Shown: positions 45,323 to 57,594 of the stretch, one piece after another
Position numbering within the stretch: position 1 is the first letter of the stretch
How the letters are laid out: the number at the start of each line of letters is the position of its first letter
Assembly: GCA_037127315.1 (NCBI GenBank)
Contig: JBBBDQ010000750.1
Location: 3,548,001-3,612,000, forward strand
DNA from: Ascarosepion bandense
Lineage: Eukaryota > Mollusca > Cephalopoda > Sepiida > Sepiidae
Direction: 5' to 3'
Length of the DNA stretch: 64,000 nt
Position numbers and translations under genes: made by a program
Notes under the pieces: model-generated
Seen by the model: only the letters and a program-made list of their open reading frames with translations
What the model was told of the DNA's origin: nothing
Databases searched by the model: none

Positions 45323-46785
45323 ATTTTTTTTTAATCATTTCACCCCAAGCAAGGCATTCCACTGCCACTATTGTGCTTGGGGCTACATAGGGGAAGGAAA
45401 ATAGAAAGAGCGGTTAGATATAGGAAATGTCAGAAGGGGGGTGATAGATAGGTATGGATATGGAGGCTGGGGGTTGGGTGGATTGGAAGAGTGTTTGAAA
45501 GAATGGAAGCGAGTTAGTGTGTTAGGAGGTGTCTATTGACCTTACATTTAAACTTCTGGAGATTGTAGCCGTTGGGGAAGCAGTCATGTGAAAAGGAATT
45601 CCACAGTCGGGAAGTGTGAGAAAAGAAACTGTTGGAGTAGAAGTTGCGGTTTCACTGTAAAAGGGTGGGATCTAGTTGCTAATCTAGTATCTCATGCAAA
45701 TTCGAACCTAGGTGGGACCAGTGATATAAGTTCATTGGAGCAGAAGCCATGAAAGTATTTATAGAAGAGACACAGGGAAGCCACATCGCGCCAGTGAGAG
45801 AAAGACTGCAGGCAGTCTGCTAAGTCAGTATCGATCACATTACAGACCCTCCGCTGTACCTTGTTGAGAAGCCCAAGGAGAATAGCAGGGGCACCCGACC
45901 AGATATGGCAACAGTATTCAATGCACGAGCAGATGGTAGATTTATAAATGTGCAGGATAGATTCAGACAGAAAAAAACTCCGGGCACTGCACATATAACT
46001 AACTTTCATAGCAGCGGATTTAGCAATAGATTCGATACAGTCATTCCACTTGAGGTCCGCTGAAAGTGTGAGACCAAAGAGTCGTAGTGTTTTACTCTCT
46101 GGGAGGCAAGCCTGGTCCATGCTAATGGGAGGTATATGCGATTGTCTATGATGGTTAATTGATAGTAGCTTCGTTTTAGAAGCATTAAAATTTACAAGCC
46201 ATTTCTTACCCCAACGGATTGGAGGTCCTTTCCAAGCTCAGCTGCAAGATTAGCTTTGTCGCAGGACAGAGGAGAGTTCAGGGGCACATTTCTTTAAGAC
46301 TATGATTGGGATTCCGTCCCCTCCGCTCACTTTGTGAGGGTCAAGTTTTGAGATTATCTTAGAGACAAGCGAGGGTGTAATGTGGACGTCATTCAGTTGA
46401 GCCTCAGTTCTAGATGAGAAGTCGGGTGTAAAAACCCCAGACAAGTCCAGACTTGAATTGTTCGAGAATCTCCATGAAAAGCATTCAGCTTTGTCTGCTG
46501 AGGAGGTGAGGACCTCAAAATTATTGATTAGTGGGGGTATTGTGGACTTGTTCTTGTTAAGTACTCTTTTACAGAGTTGCCAGTAGTCTTTGGTGCCAAA
46601 CTTAGCGGATGCTATGCGTTGTTTCATTCTGGCAGCAAACAACGTCTTAGCTTCATTAAGTACCTTTTTACACTTATTATGAGCTGAAGCGAAAAGGCGC
46701 CTGTTTTGGTCCGACGCGTAGTTACGATACGAAAGAGATCTTTTGTAAAACAACACGCTCAATGTATTAGTTGCCCACCATAATG
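45323..46785 (-). pseudogene. LINE copy 3 with the RT core deleted
   Basis: The minus strand first reads the connector and RT fingers (46762-46250, including LDPHKVSGGDGIPIIVLKKC). It then jumps near 46255 to the thumb (ending KANLAAEL in another frame) and continues from MDQACLPESK to LVPPRFEFA (46120-45692). The motifs with the three catalytic aspartates, present in copy 1, are missing. The 3' UTR and tail are intact, so it has the form of a non-autonomous LINE derivative. A stop also truncates the C-terminus. Confidence 0.8.
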
Positions 46786-46892
46786 AGTCTGACTATAATT
46801 TTGATTAAAAAAATTGTTTTAACTAAAGGAGAAAGCAATTTACTAAGGTGTAATTGTATAGAAAGTGTACTGATTACCCAATTATACATGGT

Positions 46893-46976
46893 AAATTTGC
46901 CTTCAGGTTCCTACAGCATTTCACCTTTCTTTACAAATCTTATTCCGAGCCGATATCCACTGTACCACAACGAGGT
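46893..46976 (-). mobile_element. SINE family A, head fragment
   Basis: The complement of the tRNA-like head (ccgagccgatatccactg, taccacaacg) is clear; the body is degraded. Confidence 0.5.
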
Positions 46977-47099
46977 GAATTTTGGTATACATAATTATTG
47001 TGTGCTATTTAATAATTTTTGACTTATTTTCATACAGAAATATTCTTGAAACATAGAAGCCCTTAATTATGAACATGACAAAACATGATCTTTGTTTAC

Positions 47100-48003
47100 T
47101 TTTCTTGAATGAGTTTTAACTTGGGCACAGTGCCTCCCAAATTGCTGCCAATATCAACAGAGCACAGGGAGATGGGTCCACAAGTGATCAGACAGTATGA
47201 AGGAAGTTCCAGAAATTTTGTATTGGTGATAAGAGCCTTTAAGATAAAGAAGGTAGAAGATGGTCATGCAGTCTTGACAACAAACAATTGTGAGCAGTTG
47301 AGCAAAATCAATGTCAAAGTGTCAGAGAAATGTCTCAGACAGTTGGTGTCAGCACTGCAACAGTCTCAAACCATTTGCAGAGTATTGGCAAGGTAAAAAA
47401 GCTCAATATATGGGTTCCTCATGATCTCAATGAAAATAAAAAAATTCGGCATTTTGAAGTGAGCTCGATGCTCTTTCTGCATAACATCAATGATCCTTTC
47501 CTTGACTAAATAGCCACTTGTAATGAAAAGTGAATCCTTTATAATAACTGTAAATGATCAGGTCAATGGTTTGATTGTGATGAGTCCCCCAAACATTTCC
47601 CAAAGCCAAAGTTACATCAGCAAAAGATTATGGTGACTGTCTGGTGGTCTGTAATTAGTGTTATTCACTACAGCTTTCTGGAAAACGATCAGAAGATTAA
47701 TGCAGAGCTTTACTGCAATCAACTTGCTGAAATGCATGCATGCCTGCAAAGAATGAGACCTGCATTGGTGAACTGACGTAGTCCAGTTCTGTTCCATAAT
47801 AATGAGAAACCGCATGTTGTAAAAATGACGTTGCAAAATCTCACAGACTTGGGATACAAGAGTTTACCACATAAACCTACTGATTATCAAGTTTTTAAGC
47901 ACTTAAGCACATTTTTAAATGGTAAAACTTTTAGGTCCAACCCAGAGGTGGAATCAGCTTTCAAAGATTTTGTTGCATCACTTTTTATTAACGAGGAATA
48001 AAT
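47100..48003 (+). pseudogene. Dead mariner transposase
   Basis: The plus strand retains most of a roughly 340-residue mariner transposase. Readable are an HTH remnant (47109-47396), NIWVPHDLNEN near 47405, FEVSSMLFL near 47455, HFPKPKLHQQKIMVTVWWS near 47595, ALVN near 47763 and TDYQVFKHL near 47880. The first catalytic motif reads CNEK with a stop where CDEKW is expected. The second reads HNNEKPH where HDNARPH is expected, so two of the three aspartates are lost. Several stops and a deletion in the PHPPYSPDL region add to the damage. Confidence 0.85.
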
Positions 48004-48561
48004 AATCTTGTCGATTAATAGCAGAGGTGTATAGATAGATGCTAAAGGCTCATATTTTGACAAATTTCAACAATTCTACAGTTAATTTTTCAAAAATAAA
48101 ATTGTTTCTATTTTTGTAACAACATATTTTGCAGAATAGATATTTCCGTTTTATTTTGCGTGTAAAAATAAAATATTTATTATTGTGTAGTACAAATTTT
48201 AGAAGAGTTAAATTGGGTAACTTTTAAAAGTTACATTTAAATTTATATGTTAAGCAAATCAAAAAATGTTGAACAAGTTCTAGTTTGGGGTTTAAAATCG
48301 AAGTATATTTGCATCATGCTTTGAGTGGGTGATGGTGGGATGGTTATATATATTTTTCAGATTATCATGACAAACAATGCTTTTTAACAAATTTCCTATT
48401 ATTAATGTTTTAAATTTTTCAATAAGCAATTTAAAGAGATAGATAGAGAGATAGTGAAAGATAGATAGAAAGAGACAGAAAGAGAGAGATTGTGAGATAT
48501 AGAAAGAGGGAGAGAGAGCGGCAAATAGATATGAGGAAAAATATATACTGAGAACGATATC

Positions 48562-48599
<38 letters not shown>

Positions 48600-50020
48600 A
48601 AGTGAGCTAGAAAGAGAGACAGAGATAGGTCAAGGGATATAAAAAGGAAAACTCAACACATCATCTGAATCATTTAGATGATGTGTTTAGTTTTCCTTTA
48701 TATATATCATATTGCTCTGGATAATATCCACTGAGCTCTCTAAACAGATCTATATCTTAATATTTTATAATAAATAGATCTTTTCAAATTATCCTCTCTG
48801 TTTACAGACTTGGCATCATCAATCTATAAAGAGGTGTAAACATTTTGATAAAAGGTTTTCATTAGTTAGAAAATAATCTTTTTCTTGAATTTATGGGAGT
48901 GGTGAAGGGAGTTATTATTGTTATTTTCTAAATGGTCTAAAAATAAGTGATAGGACAACAACCAAGTACAACAAGTATTTTGATTGTCAAGTACAACAAG
49001 TATTTTGATTGTCAAGTACAAGTATTTTGATTGTATTTGCCCTAGTAATTATTGTTTATCAAACAAACATTCTCACAGGATTTTATTGGTTGAAAATATA
49101 TATAGGATTTAATGATTTAATTCCTATACAATAAATTTTAAGCATGTAATTGTCTATAACCAGATGAGTTAAGATATTTTAAAAAATATTTTTAACTCAA
49201 TTTTTTTTAGAATTTATTAGCAACTTATTTCATGAAAAAGTGTGTATTTTTTAAACTATAAACAATATTTTTATTATTTTCATATAGAAAATGGGGTAGA
49301 TTTAATACCTTTGGTTCATTGTAATTATTGCTTAATGAACTATTTTCTTTTTTTAGATGTCTTTTTCTTAAACTGATTCATTTAAGTATATATTATTATT
49401 TTATTTTTATTGTTTAAAACAATAGAAGTTAATTTTTACTTTATTTTAAAATTATGAACTACTCAGCCAACAAATAAAGATATTTGAATAGCATTTTTTT
49501 TTTACAGGTTTCATTCAGATGGCAAACCAAAAATGCTCAAAGGCTAAAGTTTATTTTTAAGAATAGAACTATAAATCAAGAATAAAACAGCTAAATAGAG
49601 GAATTAATTATTCAATTCATGTTCAATAGGGAACCTAAAAAATATGTGTGATTCAGGCATTTTACAGAATGAATGAATCACAAACATCAACAATAAAAAA
49701 ATTGTGTGACTGAACTGTTAAAATGGAAAAGTAAAGTCTAGAGAGAGCATCTTGATTTTGCTTTGAAAAATGTTACGAAATGTAATAACGTATTTTTACA
49801 GTTATAGAAACTGTTCAAACATATAAGGTGTCAGTAATCCTTAAAAGAATAAAGCATATGAGAAAAAGAAATTTAAAGTTTCTGAAAAAAAATTAAAGGT
49901 AAATAAAATATATTTGTTATTTTCTTGCTACACACTTTTCTAAATTTTGGCCCCGTTGGTATTCCGTAATGTTTATCTCACAGCCGTCATCATCACCAAT
50001 ATGTGTCTCTGTAGCTCACG
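48004..50020. other. AT-rich DNA with hairpin and tandem units
   Basis: Includes a GA-rich block (48430-48640), a near-perfect 32-bp-arm hairpin (48636-48708) and nearly three copies of a 25-bp unit, agtacaacaagtattttgat plus tgtca, at 48964-49034. No coding sequence is supported. Confidence 0.5.
48636..48708. repeat. 73-bp hairpin
   Basis: Arms gatataaaaaggaaaactca / ttagttttcctttatatata and acacatcatct / agatgatgtgt pair almost perfectly around a short loop. It may be a MITE relic or a small-RNA precursor; no evidence separates these. Confidence 0.7.
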
Positions 50021-50024
50021 TGAC

Positions 50025-50092
50025 ATGACGATGCGACGGCCAACCAGAATTGTAATGGCGAGTCTTGTAGTGGTTATTGTTTGTCTATGTTC
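50025..50092 (+). CDS. Possible host first coding exon with signal peptide
   Basis: In a pocket richer in CpG than its surroundings (49950-50250), an ATG at 50025, with a second in frame at 50055, encodes MASLVVVIVCLC. This short hydrophobic stretch resembles a signal peptide. A GT follows at 50093 (gtaggt) before the in-frame TAG at 50094, so splicing there would avoid the stop. Upstream lies cacgtgacatgacg, which could be an E-box/CRE-like promoter element. The exon is too short to assign to a family, and the donor is only fair. Confidence 0.25.
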
Positions 50093-53069
50093 GTAGGTGA
50101 TACGAAATCCTGGTCAACATCAACTTTGTAGATTACTGTCGATAGCCCTCTATGACGGACTGCTGATGTCAGGTAATCTATCACTAAACCACCTTATTAA
50201 AAAAAGATGTTTACCCCCCCTAGTTCCTTTTAAACGAGAGGAGTGTTCTACCGACAGCCATTTTCGCGTAATTTTTTCATGCTCACTTATTTGCTCCCTC
50301 CCTCTCTCTCTTTAATTAAAAAAGGGTTTGACCTGAGTTTTTTTTCCTGTGTACATGTAGTTCTCGTAAATTTCTTGTTATATCATTATTTATTTGTTAT
50401 TACTACGAATATCGGCCTCCATCCTTCTTTATGTCATTTATGGTTCTTGTCTCAAGTGTTTTTCTTTCTATTTTCTTTAAGCATGATAAACCTTTTTTTT
50501 AATCACTGATATGTAAGTTACTACCATCAAATAATCATTTTATTACAATTAAAACAGTAACACAGTCATGCATATAATTTTATAATCGGCATAAATAATT
50601 GTAAATAAATAATGACATTATTTCACACAAGAATAAATTTGGTCTTACGTATTTTTCTTTTGGGAAGTAAGACAATAATATTTAATTTCTGACTGACTAG
50701 TAACTGAATTTTTTTGTATCCCACCAACAAACCTTCAAAAACTTTCGATCTGTGTTTTTCCACGATTAAATCATCAGCATTACCTTTTTTGTTTTCAACA
50801 TTGAATAATAATTACTGTGGTTTCAATCCAGCCTTAACATCCCTTATAATTTGTGATCGCTCTCCTAAACTTGGAAAGCTTTTTTTTTTTTTCAGCGAAG
50901 TATTCTTACTTCCACGTAGTAACGCACTTCAAAGTGAATATAATTAAAAAAATAATAATAATGTAAAAATAACATAAATAAAAACCGCACTAAGCATTTT
51001 TCTCTTCATCAGTTCTTAAAGATGTTTTTAAAAAATCTTTTCTTTTTTATACTTTCGAAATTCGATCACATTTTAATTAATTCGAAAATAATTTAAAAAG
51101 AATAAAGAAAGAGTGTTTTAAATAAATTTATAAATACTTTAATATTTTTCTTTTTTTTTCTCCATAGAACTATTATTAACCAAAAAAAAGTAAAATGAGA
51201 AAGCTTGGTTGATCAATGTAATTTTTACTAGTTTTACTTTTTTAGTTTTATTATAAAACTTTTATAAAAAACACGTTGACTTACAAGTTCGATTTATTTG
51301 TTGTTTGCCTCCTTTTAAACTTGATACATTTTTTAGAATAAAATAATTAGTAAATAAAACACTATTTATCTTTTAAAAGAAAAAGTGAGGCTAGATTTCT
51401 CTTCTTGTGCTTCTTCTTGTCTCTTCAACTTTTTAGACCGTCTTGGAAAAAACTGCATGCTTATTGTATAAAATCAGAATTAAAACAAAATCTTTGACTC
51501 ATTCGCAAATAAGTAAAAAAAAAAAAAGAAGAAATATTGTTGGAGGAAATCAGATTTTTTACTTATCTTATTTTTAAAAAAAGATTATTGATCTTTTTTT
51601 CCAGAGGAAGGTTTGTTTGTTTGTGTTTAAAAAAAAAAGCGGGGGGCAAAAATTTTTAATCTATGCATGACCTGTGTCTTATAGTGTCGTTGATTTTCAG
51701 GCAGGTTAAAAAAAAAGTTCTATAATATTAACAACTAAGTCTGGATGGATGTATTTGTCGATCAAAATCCCCGTGATTTTTCTGTCTGTTTTGTAGAGGA
51801 AACCATTAATATGGCTGGTATTGCTGCTTTTTCTTGATCTCCTGTAGGTGGCGCTGACGGCGGCATTTTCATCCCCTCCGCGTCAATTCCGATATGTTTA
51901 TTACACACATAGTTAGCTGTATGTGGACTGAGTGAATATTCAAGGCGATCCTTTTAACTATAAGGATCGCCTTGTGTATATTTTATTTGCCCTGTTTCAA
52001 CTTAAAATATTTTACTCTAAATTAGATCATTACAATCAACTCAATTTTGGGATTTATTTTCAGGACACTTTAAAAAATATGACACATGGGAGAGATGGAA
52101 GCTACACTGTTTTAACTCCTAGTTTGTTTAGTAACTTAAGGTAATTATGATAAAACAAAAATAATGTAAGGAAAGAAATCATTTAAAATCATGGTTCAAG
52201 TATAGGGTCAATCTTAGACAACCTTAGGATGACTGTAGATGGGATGACATGCTATGAAAAGAATTATTTTATGTTGACTGTTCCCTTGTTAGATAGGTTT
52301 AGAGATGTGCATCTTTTTAAACTTTAAAAAGATGCATATCTCTAGTTGAACTTTTAAATAACACAGACATGCGCTCAGAATTGATATTAAAAACTGTCCA
52401 TTTTTATGAGTGAAAAAAAAAAAAGACAATGTACACTGTTACAGTGTTACTCCGTATTTTAAGGTGTGTAAAAATTCATGTATGCCTTTTTTTTTTTTAC
52501 TTGAAAACATTATCACAGCAAAATATTTTTCATGCTACAAACATTTCTAAAAATCAGTATCTAAGGAATAATTTCAGTTTTATTTATATTTCTAAATGTC
52601 CTCCTTTTTCAAACATTTTATTTTTAATTTATCAACTGACACTTAGAAATGATAAAGAGATAAAAGAATTATCTTTTTTGTTAATCACATTTTGAATAAA
52701 ATTATATTCATTAAAAAGATAAAAAAACTACACATTTTAGTAGGTACCTCCACTCATTTTTGATAAATAACTTTTTAAAAAGTTTTCTTGAAACTTTTAT
52801 TTTAGTTTTAAATGAAAGCTAAATAACTGAATTTACTATTTCCAGTAAGCAAAATACTCTGGTGTATTTCAAACAAAAATGATGTTGATTGGATTCTAAA
52901 ATTTTGAGATTTTTTTTAATTTTGAGATTTTTTAACCATTTTTGAGTGATTGACACATTTGTAAACAAAAGTTTATTCTCAGTTTTAAAAATCATGCAAA
53001 AATAAAATATACGTCTGTGACATATTATTTTTAGAAAATTAGCAAATTTAATGTTAAATTAATCTGATT
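50093..53069. other. AT-rich, TE-poor DNA
   Basis: Contains a perfect 13-bp-arm hairpin CAAGGCGATCCTT...inverse at 51941-51974, next to a small CpG pocket (51850-51890). A second hairpin, gatgtgcatctttttaaa with its inverse, lies at 52301-52343. No coding exon is clear. If 50025-50092 is real, this would be its first intron. Confidence 0.4.
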
Positions 53070-53565
53070 TATACAAGTATTACTTATTTATAACATGAAA
53101 TTTAGAATAAAACTATTTCTTAAATGCAGAGTTGAACTTTCTGACCTTACCTCCCCTGTATTTGAAATATGATGACAGCTCAACAGATGTGAGATAAGTG
53201 TATGGCAATCAAAAATGACATAATTGTAAAAAAAAATTTCCAGTAAAGTGAAGAAACTGTGAAACACATGACCTTTTAATGTACATATAGAAATTAATAT
53301 ACAAAAAAAAAATCTTCAAATACACAAAAAATTAAAAATTATTTTAAAAGCACAATGATTTGTAGTAAACTTTTCAATTTTTGATTAGTAGATATAATCT
53401 TCACTTAATAAGTTAATAAACAACAACAAATCTTTGAAGTATTTTAAAAATATTTTTGAAACTTTATAAATTATTGTAATCAAAAAGAAAAAATGAAAAC
53501 CATTCTTTTAAAATTTAATTATTAATCGAAAAATATTTTTTCTTCAGGCTATAATGTCCTTAATA
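53070..53565 (+). repeat. Dispersed repeat, partner of 25055-25505
   Basis: Shares ordered words with the earlier copy in the same direction (acaagtattact, catgaaatttagaataaaa, actttataa-ttatt, ttcttcag-c-ataatgtcctt). Class unknown; no coding. Confidence 0.55.
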
Positions 53566-53677
53566 TATGTTATTTATTAAAGCAGTTAAAAGCATATAAA
53601 GTTAAATAATGTCATAGTTTTATTGCATTTTTTATTTTACTATTGCGAACACATTTTCAGAAATAAAGGTAAAATGT

Positions 53678-54070
53678 TAAAAAAATAATAGATGATTTAC
53701 ATTCCCTAAGAATTTTCAAATTAATGTGTTTGCCACTAGAAAAAACATTAATTTGAAAATTCTTACAAAAATCAAATAATTTTCGGATTTTGACGAAACT
53801 TTCACAACTTATTCACAAATGGATGAAATTACTTTTTAAATTATTATTTAAAAATTTTGTTTTTTTACATCTGTTACTCACCTCCATGTAAATTGATGGA
53901 ATTTTAAAAAATTAAATTTTGTTGGGGAAATTGGTTTTATTGGTTAAATGCAGGACTCATTAGGAAATGTAAATCATTTATTATTTTTTTTAGTAGGTAA
54001 CCAAATCGTTAAAGTTTACATATTACGTTTTCCATTGTAAACTTTCGTAACAATTTGGTTACCTGCTAAA
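53678..54070. repeat. Two nested or adjacent foldbacks
   Basis: 53708-53764 has arms aagaattttcaaattaatgt and inverse. An outer pair, tagatgatttacattccct (53687) and aggaaatgtaaatcattta (53957), encloses it. A further pair, agtaggtaaccaaat and atttggttacctgct, spans 53992-54070. These look like DNA-transposon foldback relics. Confidence 0.6.
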
Positions 54071-54814
54071 TAAAATAAAAAAATTTTTTTTACCAAAATG
54101 TTGAATGTGTTAGAAGGTATTAAATAAATTTAAAAAATAATTTAAAAATACTTTGACCTTTCCTCTTAATAATAACAAACATTTTGATAGAAAAAGTTTG
54201 TTTTTATTAAGTTTGGAGCCTTTTTCCTTCATGCTATACAGTTTTATCAGTGATTTTAGTGAAGGTACCTACATTTTGGATTGGTATTTAGCTTTAGTTC
54301 ATATGACAAATATTCACATTTTTTGTGAAAAGCAGTAACAATAACCATGCAATTGGTAAAAGTTATGGGAAAAAATACTGAGTATCCACTTGTTTGCATT
54401 GTTGATTTATCTTAAAAGTTTTACAGCCTTGAAATTTAGAGGTTTGGAAACAGGAAGTTGTAATTGAATTAGAAAACATTTTTCTTTCACATTAAAAGTT
54501 ATCTTTTTTGAAGGAAAAAGACATCTGAAAAAGGTTGAAAATCTTGTGATTGCTATAAAGGTAAACTTACATCCTGTTTATTCAGTGTACAATGGTCTTC
54601 TTCTTCTTGTCCATTATTTCAATTACCTTTGGTAAACCCAAGAAGTAAACAATTCATGTTTTTTGTTTTTGTTTTTATAACAGTTCTAATGTAATGGCAT
54701 TGGTAGTTAGGATATGCTAAATAAGTTAAAATGTTTCCTTTAGGTAAAAAGGTGAAAGTGCATGATTTAATAATGAAAATATTGTACCTAGAAGTTGCTA
54801 GCAAGTAGTCTGGG

Positions 54815-55330
54815 GAGTTAGGTGGTCAGATGTAGCGGGTGATGTGGTCACAGAAAATGGCTGATGGCCATGATTGTGTTTTCCTGCGTGTGTGGCATGG
54901 TGCAGAGTCTTGTTGCCAGACATAGGGTCTTCCAGCAGAAACTCTCTTGACTCAAGGCAGCACTATCTCTTCTAATCACTTGATGTGTTGCATCTGAGAT
55001 CCTGTGGGAAGATGAATGGAGGCATCATGTCACCATCACTAGTGATCACTCTAAACACCTTTTTAAACAACATTAGATGCCTCCAAATCTTTCTGAATCC
55101 TCTTCACTGTCCTTAGATTGATACCCAAACACTCTAAAATGTTTGTATTGGAACTTCTTGCACAAATGCTAAACAGTACAGAATGCTGTTTCTAAATTTC
55201 TAGCAGAGGGAATTGTGTCATGGTGATCTTTTTCTCTCCGACAGTACCTAACTGATTCTACTATATTGTGCAGTTGACAAAGTCAAAAACTATGCATGCA
55301 TCTAATTAAAAGTATAAAATGGCGACAATT
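54815..55330 (-). pseudogene. Second dead mariner/Tc1-like transposase
   Basis: The minus strand reads ILECLGINLRTVKRIQKDLE (HTH region, about 55145-55086). After a deletion it reads GDMMPPFIFP near 55030 and, in another frame, YVWQQDSAPCHTRRKTQSWP near 54925-54870, which retains the second catalytic Asp region. WPPNSPD is near 54835. The first catalytic motif lies in the deleted part. This is a different mariner lineage from the 47100 copy. Confidence 0.75.
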
Positions 55331-55349
55331 GACCCATCGCACCTTGTAT

Positions 55350-55640
55350 ATTTTTGTTTAAAGGTCAAATAAGATAATTTGACTTTTTCCCAAAAAATGT
55401 ATCTTTAATTTATTTTTTAAAAATTTGACAACAAATTTGTTGGCCTTATGGCAAGATATGTACAACATTTTGTGGTTGACTTTTGACTGTGACTTTCCCA
55501 ATATGGTTGAGTTGTATATCTTTAGAAAACTCTTTGAATATTGGTTCATGTAAGAACTAGGGTAATAAAATGAACAGAATTTGTGTTATTTACCATTAAA
55601 TGTTGACTAATCTGGTGGAAAATAACAACCTTAGTTTTGG
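55350..55640 (-). repeat. Dispersed repeat, partner of 59835-60180
   Basis: Reverse complement shares aataacacaaattctgtt, caaagagttttctaaagata and ccaacaaatttgttg with 59835-60180, where an extra block of about 75 bp is present. Class unknown. Confidence 0.7.
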
Positions 55641-55689
55641 TTTTGTTCACATTTTTATTTACAACAAATAGATTTTTATATATTATTTT

Positions 55690-56765
55690 TCTATTTATTT
55701 CACCCCAAGGAAGGCGGAAACACCACTAGTGTGTTATACGGGTTATAGTTAGAGAAAAGTCTGGGTACAGAGGGATTGAAGAAAGGATAAAAGATGAATG
55801 GGATTCAAGAAGATAGAAGATGGTAATAGCAGTAGATTGTAGCTTTCACCCAACCAAATATGTCAGCAGTATTCAATACACGGACGAATGGTAGATTTTT
55901 TAGAAAAGCTTTCTAGCCTGATACAGAGATCGAACCTTCATAACAGTAGATGCAGCTATAGATTCAATGTATTTGTTTCACTTCAGGTCAGTTGATAAAG
56001 GAGCTACAGTGTGTTGCCTTAAAGGAGACTTGCATAAGCCATGTTGATGGCTGGCAGGAAAGTTTTTCTGTGATGATTAAAGGAGAGCAGTTTTGTCTTG
56101 GTGGTATTAAAATTTACAAGCCACTTCCTGCCCCAGTTAACCACTAATTGGAGGTCTGTTTCGAGAGCATACTTGTTAGCCTTACTTTGTTAGCCTTGAC
56201 AGATTTCCTATTGAAACGGGATTAATGATGGTGTCATCTGTATAGATATATATTTGGAAACTGATGACATCAGGAAGATCATTGATGAGGAGCAGAAACA
56301 GTGTAGAACCTAGAATAGAGTCTTGATGGACACCTGCATTTGTCTGAAAAGATCTGGAAGCTTGCCTGTTCAAAATGACCTTCATTTCACAATTTGATAG
56401 GAACAATTGGATTAAATCAAACAATCGTCTAGAAATACAGTATCCCTGGAGCTTGCACAGAAAGCCAGCAAGCTAAACTCTGTCAAACGCTTTTGAGATA
56501 TCTGCAACAACAACTTGAGCTTTGCTATTATTATCACAACCCTTGTATACATATTGATGGCAGCATATCAGCAAAGTGGAAGCCATATTGTTTGTCAGAG
56601 TAGGTTGTGAGAGATGAGATGCTTAACTATATCAGCATTGATTAGAGCCTCGAATACTTGCCAAAAAGCGGTAAGAGGCTAATAGGGTGATAGTTACAGG
56701 GGTCAGAGAGTTCACCAGAGTTCTTAAAAGCAAGATCTGCAGATAAGGACTTCCAACAAGCAGAA
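55690..56765 (-). pseudogene. Old related LINE (CR1/Jockey-like) copy
   Basis: The minus strand shows ordered RT segments: NYHPISLLPLFGK near 56680, LIQLFLSNCEMKVILNRQAS, GVHQDSILGSTLFLLLINDL (motif B, with PQG degraded) and YTDDT (motif C, YADD relative) within 56424-56182. The thumb follows in other frames to about 55860. The tail carries a variant of the CCTTGGGGTG end near 55700. Frameshifts abound. Confidence 0.72.
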
Positions 56766-56956
56766 AAATAAGAATAATAAAAATAATTATTTAAAAAGTG
56801 ACATGAATTAATGAAGATACAAAATAATATGAAAATATGCAACAAATAATGTTAATGATTAACAAATTCTTGTTGACATTTGACTTGGCACACTAAATAA
56901 ATGTACAAAGCAATCAAATTTTTTTGGTTTTATATATATATATATATATATATACA

Positions 56957-57053
56957 ATAAATTATATTTTAGAACATGTACAAATTTTTTATATATCCAC
57001 TTCAAGTAGTGGAGATATAAAAAATTTGTACATGTTCTAAAATATAATTTATA
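56957..57053. repeat. 97-bp near-perfect hairpin
   Basis: Arms of about 43 bp (attatattttagaacatgta on one side, tacatgttctaaaatataat on the other) enclose a loop of about 10 nt. The arms are almost fully complementary, so it is either young or selected. Pre-miRNA-like in size, but a MITE is also possible. Confidence 0.75.
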
Positions 57054-57594
57054 ATAAATATTCACAGCTCTATATATTATATATTGAGCACTGTTTTAAA
57101 TGAATGTTTTGGATGTTGTAAAAAAAAAATGTTTTTCTTCATTCCTTATTCACTCAGATATATATAAATGCAGATTTTATTAAATAATATAGACAAGTTT
57201 TGTCTGTTTATTTTATACAGGATCCTTTCATATAGTCTGATGAGCTTGATAGTACTATTGTTAAAAGTCAACAAGAAATCGTAGTAATTGTTTATTTTTT
57301 TTATCCGGTCTGAGCTTTCGGCTTACATAAGCCATTATCAAAGAGTGAACATATAAGTTATTGACAAAGTAGAATTAAACAAAGAGAATTAAACATAGAG
57401 ACAAGTCCATTTTTAACATGAAGATGGTGATAAGATGGTGGTGGTATGGTTTTGGTCATATGAGTTTATAGAGGCATGAGGGGATTGGTCTGTGAGCTAC
57501 TACTGCTATGGGTAGAGGGAGTAAGCATAGTAACTATGACCTCTTCCATCGATTACAGGCATTGGAGTATGTTAGTAGAGATATCGAAATTTAT

